Shown here piece by piece: positions 14,352 to 16,960 of a stretch of 16,960 nt of DNA. Within the stretch, counting starts at the first letter, position 1. Every line of letters begins with the position of its first letter. A program made the position numbers and the translations under genes. The notes under the pieces are model-generated. The model was given only the letters and a program-made list of their open reading frames with translations, had not been told where the DNA came from and did no database searches. Source of the stretch: JAQVUB01 sp033809415 (GTDB lineage Bacteria; Verrucomicrobiota; Lentisphaeria; Oligosphaerales; Oligosphaeraceae); the NCBI GenBank assembly GCA_033809415.1, contig JAPXLT010000074.1, positions 1-16,960 of the forward strand, written 5' to 3'.

Positions 14352-15896
14352 ATGAAGAACGCCATCCGATCTCTGACTTTGCTTATTGCTGCGTTGTTGA
14401 TTTCCCTGGAATCCGCTGGGCAGGATGCCTTGCTGCGTGGTCTTGGCTTGGACAGTGATGTTGCCAAAGAGGAGACATCCTATACCTGTATTCCTCTGCC
14501 GCCGGCCACTCCGCCCGCTCAGCATTCCTCGGCGGAGGGCTTGCCTCCGCTGCCTTTGCCGGTAGTGCCTCTGCGGCGCACGGAAAAGAAAAATCCGCCC
14601 AGGCCGCCGGTATTAATTGCCAAGATTGCAACCAAGAAGCAGAGTGACTGGGCGACTAATCCAGGCGACTGTAAAAATCTGCTGAAATGGATGGCCAAAA
14701 ACCTGAATGTGCATTTCAGTGAGATGAATCTGCCGGAAACGCAGATTCCTAGCGACCCGCAAAGCATACCTGTCCTCTACCGCACTGGGCATGATGCCTT
14801 CGAGTTTTCCCCGGAAGTGCGCGAACGTTTGCGTGCTTATCTGCTACGGGGTGGCACCCTGGTCATGGATGCTTGCTGCGGGCGCACCGCCTTTGTGCAG
14901 TCCGCCGTCCGTGAGATGCGCGAATTGATCCCCGAGAGACCGCCTTATTTTCTCGATACGGATCACCCTGTCTTCCGCTCCTTTTTCGACATCAAGAACA
15001 TCCGCTATCGCCCCTATGCTTTGAAAGCCGGTGCACGCAATGGCGACCCCGCGATCATCGGCATCGATATCGGCTGCCGCACTGCCGTCTTCTTCTTCCG
15101 CTGGGATGTCAGCTGCGGCTGGGACGATCAGCCCGATACTGACCGACACCATTGCCTCGGATACGAAATCGAAACTGCCAAGCAGCTCGGTGCCAACCTG
15201 ATGGCTTATATCACCGCAGAACGCTCCGCAGCACTCCCGCTCAGCAAGGCACTCGATTTCGTCGATGCCGAAAGAACAAAAACCGGCAAATTTCTAATTG
15301 CGGAGGCAAAATACAGTGGTCAATGGAAGTGCCGTGATTCCGGGCTGTCCATGCTGCTGAACAGTTTCCATGAACAAACCAAAACCCCGGTGCGTTTCGA
15401 GCGCGAGGAAGTCGATCTGAGTTCCAGCCGGTTGTTCGATATGCCTTTCGTCTACATGACTGGCCATCAGGATTTCGTGTTAACTGAGCAGGAACGCAGC
15501 AACCTGAAAAGCTATCTGCTCCGCGGTGGCGTCCTCTTCGCCGAGAGCTGTTGCGGGCGGAAAGGCTTCACGGAAAGCTTCCGCATCGAAATAAGCAAGG
15601 TACTGCCTGGCGCACAACTCGAACGAATCCAGAACAATCACCCGATCTTTGTTTTCCCAAATCATATCAAGGACGTCCAGCCAAGACCTGCACTCGCCGA
15701 AAAATTACAGGTGCAGGGACGCATCCCCCCGGAACTCTATGGAATCCGCCATGAAGGACACCTCGCAGTGATCTTCTCGCCGGTCGGCCTGGCCTGCGGC
15801 TGGGAACTGGCAGAATGCCCATATTGCGGCGGAATCCACCCGAGAGATGCCCTGGCGCTCGGAGTCAATATCCTCTCATGCTGCTTGTTGCAATAA
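14352..15896 (+). CDS. Secreted protein with two tandem DUF4159 domains
   Basis: A 514-residue exported protein. The start at 14352 is set by AAGGAGG (14337-14343) 8 bp upstream; an in-frame ATG at 14181 lies in repeats. Residues 1-22 form a signal peptide (hydrophobic core followed by ESAGQ). Residues of about 48-87 are a proline-rich linker. Two DUF4159-like domains follow (about 87-295 and 315-514). Both repeat the same landmarks: a GHxxF strand, LRGG(T/V)L then a CCGR turn (Cys175-Cys176 and Cys400-Cys401), a NHP/DHPxF segment, and CGW near the end. The fold is thought to resemble glutamine-amidotransferase-like domains; the molecular function is unknown. In many PVC genomes a DUF4159 gene sits beside MoxR/VWA genes, but here it stands alone between repeats. 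Confidence 0.82.
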   Translation: MKNAIRSLTLLIAALLISLESAGQDALLRGLGLDSDVAKEETSYTCIPLPPATPPAQHSSAEGLPPLPLPVVPLRRTEKKNPPRPPVLIAKIATKKQSDWATNPGDCKNLLKWMAKNLNVHFSEMNLPETQIPSDPQSIPVLYRTGHDAFEFSPEVRERLRAYLLRGGTLVMDACCGRTAFVQSAVREMRELIPERPPYFLDTDHPVFRSFFDIKNIRYRPYALKAGARNGDPAIIGIDIGCRTAVFFFRWDVSCGWDDQPDTDRHHCLGYEIETAKQLGANLMAYITAERSAALPLSKALDFVDAERTKTGKFLIAEAKYSGQWKCRDSGLSMLLNSFHEQTKTPVRFEREEVDLSSSRLFDMPFVYMTGHQDFVLTEQERSNLKSYLLRGGVLFAESCCGRKGFTESFRIEISKVLPGAQLERIQNNHPIFVFPNHIKDVQPRPALAEKLQVQGRIPPELYGIRHEGHLAVIFSPVGLACGWELAECPYCGGIHPRDALALGVNILSCCLLQ

Positions 15897-16110
15897 AGGG
15901 GGCAGGGGGCAGGGGGCAGGGGGCAGGGGACAGGCGTGCGGCTAGCCCACAGCGTCCGACTTGTCCGACCCGTCCGACTTGTCCGACCCGTCCGACTTGT
16001 CCGACCTATGCAAGCTCATTCGTCAAAGCAACAACCCAATAAAAAAATTTCGTGCCTTTTCGTGTATTTCGTGGTTAAAAAATCTTAAGTAGCGAGTATT
16101 GTCCTGCACC
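15896..16110 (+). repeat. Composite repeat left of the methyltransferase gene
   Basis: It begins within a few bases of the DUF4159 stop. In order: GGGGGCA heptamers (about 15899-15930), a GGCTAGCC-type hairpin remnant, 9-bp units alternating GTCCGACTT and GTCCGACCC (about 15955-16006), then a core (16014-16084) that is the inverted copy of 16759-16828. The tail CGAGTATTGTCCTGCACCC matches the leader repeats at 155-282 and ends at the methyltransferase stop codon. Confidence 0.88.
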
Positions 16111-16737
16111 CTATCTCTTAAATACTAGTGTAAAATCATTATCGAGATAGTCTTCCAGCAGCTCGACTGGCAATGCGGCTTGTTGCAGCTTGGCAAGCAG
16201 GAAGTTAGGATCATAATAATGGCATAGTGAATGCTGAAATTCATTGCGTATATGCAGAAAATTCGCGACGGCCAGATGTTTTGCCAGAGCCGCCAAGCGC
16301 AGCATCCCCGATACTGCAAAGGCATCATTATTGCCTAATTCCATATTGAAAATTCCGGAAGCGAAAACCACATCAAAGGATTGTTCCGGAAAAGGGCAGG
16401 GTTCCGCAAAGACATCCAGCACGTGCAAATCCAATCCGGGATGACGCCGTTGCCCCTCCTGGAGCACCTTCGCCGTCAGATCAACACCCGTATAACATAC
16501 CGGACAGCCCGCGTTTTTCAAAAAAACAGCTAGTTCCGCAAGACCGCAGCCGACATCCAGCAACGTCGGGCAGGTTCCCTCGGCAAAATTTTCGCGCAAG
16601 ACATCCAGCAACACCTGAAAACGCTGTTCCTGGGCTTCCCTGGTGCTCCAGCTCAGGATTACATAGCCTTCACGATCCGGGTAGACCCGGGGTGCATAAT
16701 ATTGTCTGATCCGCCGCTTGCGGGATATCTTCGTCAT
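16111..16737 (-). CDS. Class I SAM-dependent methyltransferase
   Basis: A 208-residue cytoplasmic methyltransferase. LLDVGCGLAELAVFL (59-73) is motif I of the Rossmann-type SAM site, with Asp61 and the GCG turn. GVDLT (84-88) supplies the acidic residue that holds the ribose hydroxyls, and FDVVFASGIFN is the motif IV region. No substrate-specific domain is visible, so the target (small molecule, RNA, lipid or protein) is unknown. It is the only minus-strand gene here outside the mobile element, and it lies convergent to the DUF4159 gene. Inverted copies of the same repeat bracket it, abutting both the stop codon and the start. The ribosome-binding site is weak (a GGATGGGG stretch within the repeat edge). 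Confidence 0.85.
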   Translation of the reverse strand: MTKISRKRRIRQYYAPRVYPDREGYVILSWSTREAQEQRFQVLLDVLRENFAEGTCPTLLDVGCGLAELAVFLKNAGCPVCYTGVDLTAKVLQEGQRRHPGLDLHVLDVFAEPCPFPEQSFDVVFASGIFNMELGNNDAFAVSGMLRLAALAKHLAVANFLHIRNEFQHSLCHYYDPNFLLAKLQQAALPVELLEDYLDNDFTLVFKR

Positions 16738-16740
16738 GAG

Positions 16741-16960
16741 TAGACCCCATCCAAAAAGGATTTTTTAACCACGAAATACACGAAAAGGCACGAAATTTTA
16801 TATAGGGTTGTTGCTTTGATGTATGAGCACGCACCCCGTATATGTCGAATGCGGTGGACATTGTGGACATTGTGGACATTGTGGACTGGAGACACATCCC
16901 CTGCCCCCTGCACCCTGCACCCTGCCCCCCGCACCCCGCCCCCCGCACCCTGCCCCCTGC
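16741..16960 (-). repeat. Composite repeat right of the methyltransferase gene
   Basis: Mirror image of 15896-16110. From the gene outwards it has the CCATCCAAAAAGGATTTTTT edge, the core (16759-16828), 9-bp GTGGACATT units (16853-16883), and C-rich heptamers (about 16898-16960) that run off the window end. No gene is seen. Confidence 0.88.

Noticed and set aside
13987..14355. Open frames on both strands between uxaE and the DUF4159 gene
   Set aside because: They are composed of GTCCATY and GATCCGACC units and have no start signals.

Overview
The window looks like a metagenome-derived scaffold (a 10-base N gap lies at 7302-7311) from a member of the PVC group, most likely Lentisphaerota (Victivallales-like). 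The main clue is a prepilin-like protein with the FTLIELLVVIAIIAILA leader and LLPALAKAREKA continuation that this phylum carries in very many paralogues. Supporting clues are a large secreted sugar-hydrolase-like protein, an MocA-type oxidoreductase, a ceramidase-like protein and a DUF4159 protein. The taxonomic call is inference.

Layout. 1-357: repeat-derived leader. 358-3903: secreted CBM plus TIM-barrel protein. 3971-6987: a prepilin gene split by a 2,222-bp element whose only gene is a large serine recombinase (4209-5942, minus). 6988-7784: almost pure intergenic repeats, including the gap. 7785-8921: Gfo/Idh/MocA oxidoreductase. 9103-10551: neutral-ceramidase-like protein. 10634-11905 and 11907-12599: LolC/E permease and LolD ATPase. 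12663-13913: tagaturonate epimerase family (UxaE). 13914-14351: repeats. 14352-15896: secreted protein with two DUF4159 domains. 15897-16110 and 16738-16960: repeats bracketing a SAM methyltransferase (16111-16737, minus).

The main discovery is the recombinase element. Its left junction follows codon 13 of a prepilin gene, and its right junction resumes that gene in frame. Joining at a shared GT (4010-4011 and 6232-6233) restores a 264-residue prepilin with a perfect leader. On both sides, exactly 9 bp separate this GT from an inverted 19-bp half-site, the geometry expected of a serine-integrase attP. Four more near-copies of the half-site core form a ~36-bp-period array at the left end. The target is the most conserved stretch of a very large paralogous family, so the element may have many landing sites.

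The second theme is a modular intergenic repeat family. Its parts are short tandem arrays of 7, 9 and 11 bp units (many alternating two variants), G-quadruplex-prone heptamers, and a conserved core ending in a TTCGTGTGGTTCGTGGTT-like sequence. Inverted copies bracket the Gfo/Idh gene and the methyltransferase gene individually. A longer inverted pair brackets the whole 7.5-14.0 kb block. One repeat version carries a palindrome and a -10-like box, and sits about 80 bp upstream of two unrelated genes as if it were a portable promoter.

Functionally, the secreted hydrolase-like protein, the oxidoreductase, UxaE and the ceramidase-like protein suit a polysaccharide or uronate-using anaerobe. They are not arranged as one clear pathway operon. 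lolC and lolD are translationally coupled and may be co-transcribed with uxaE.
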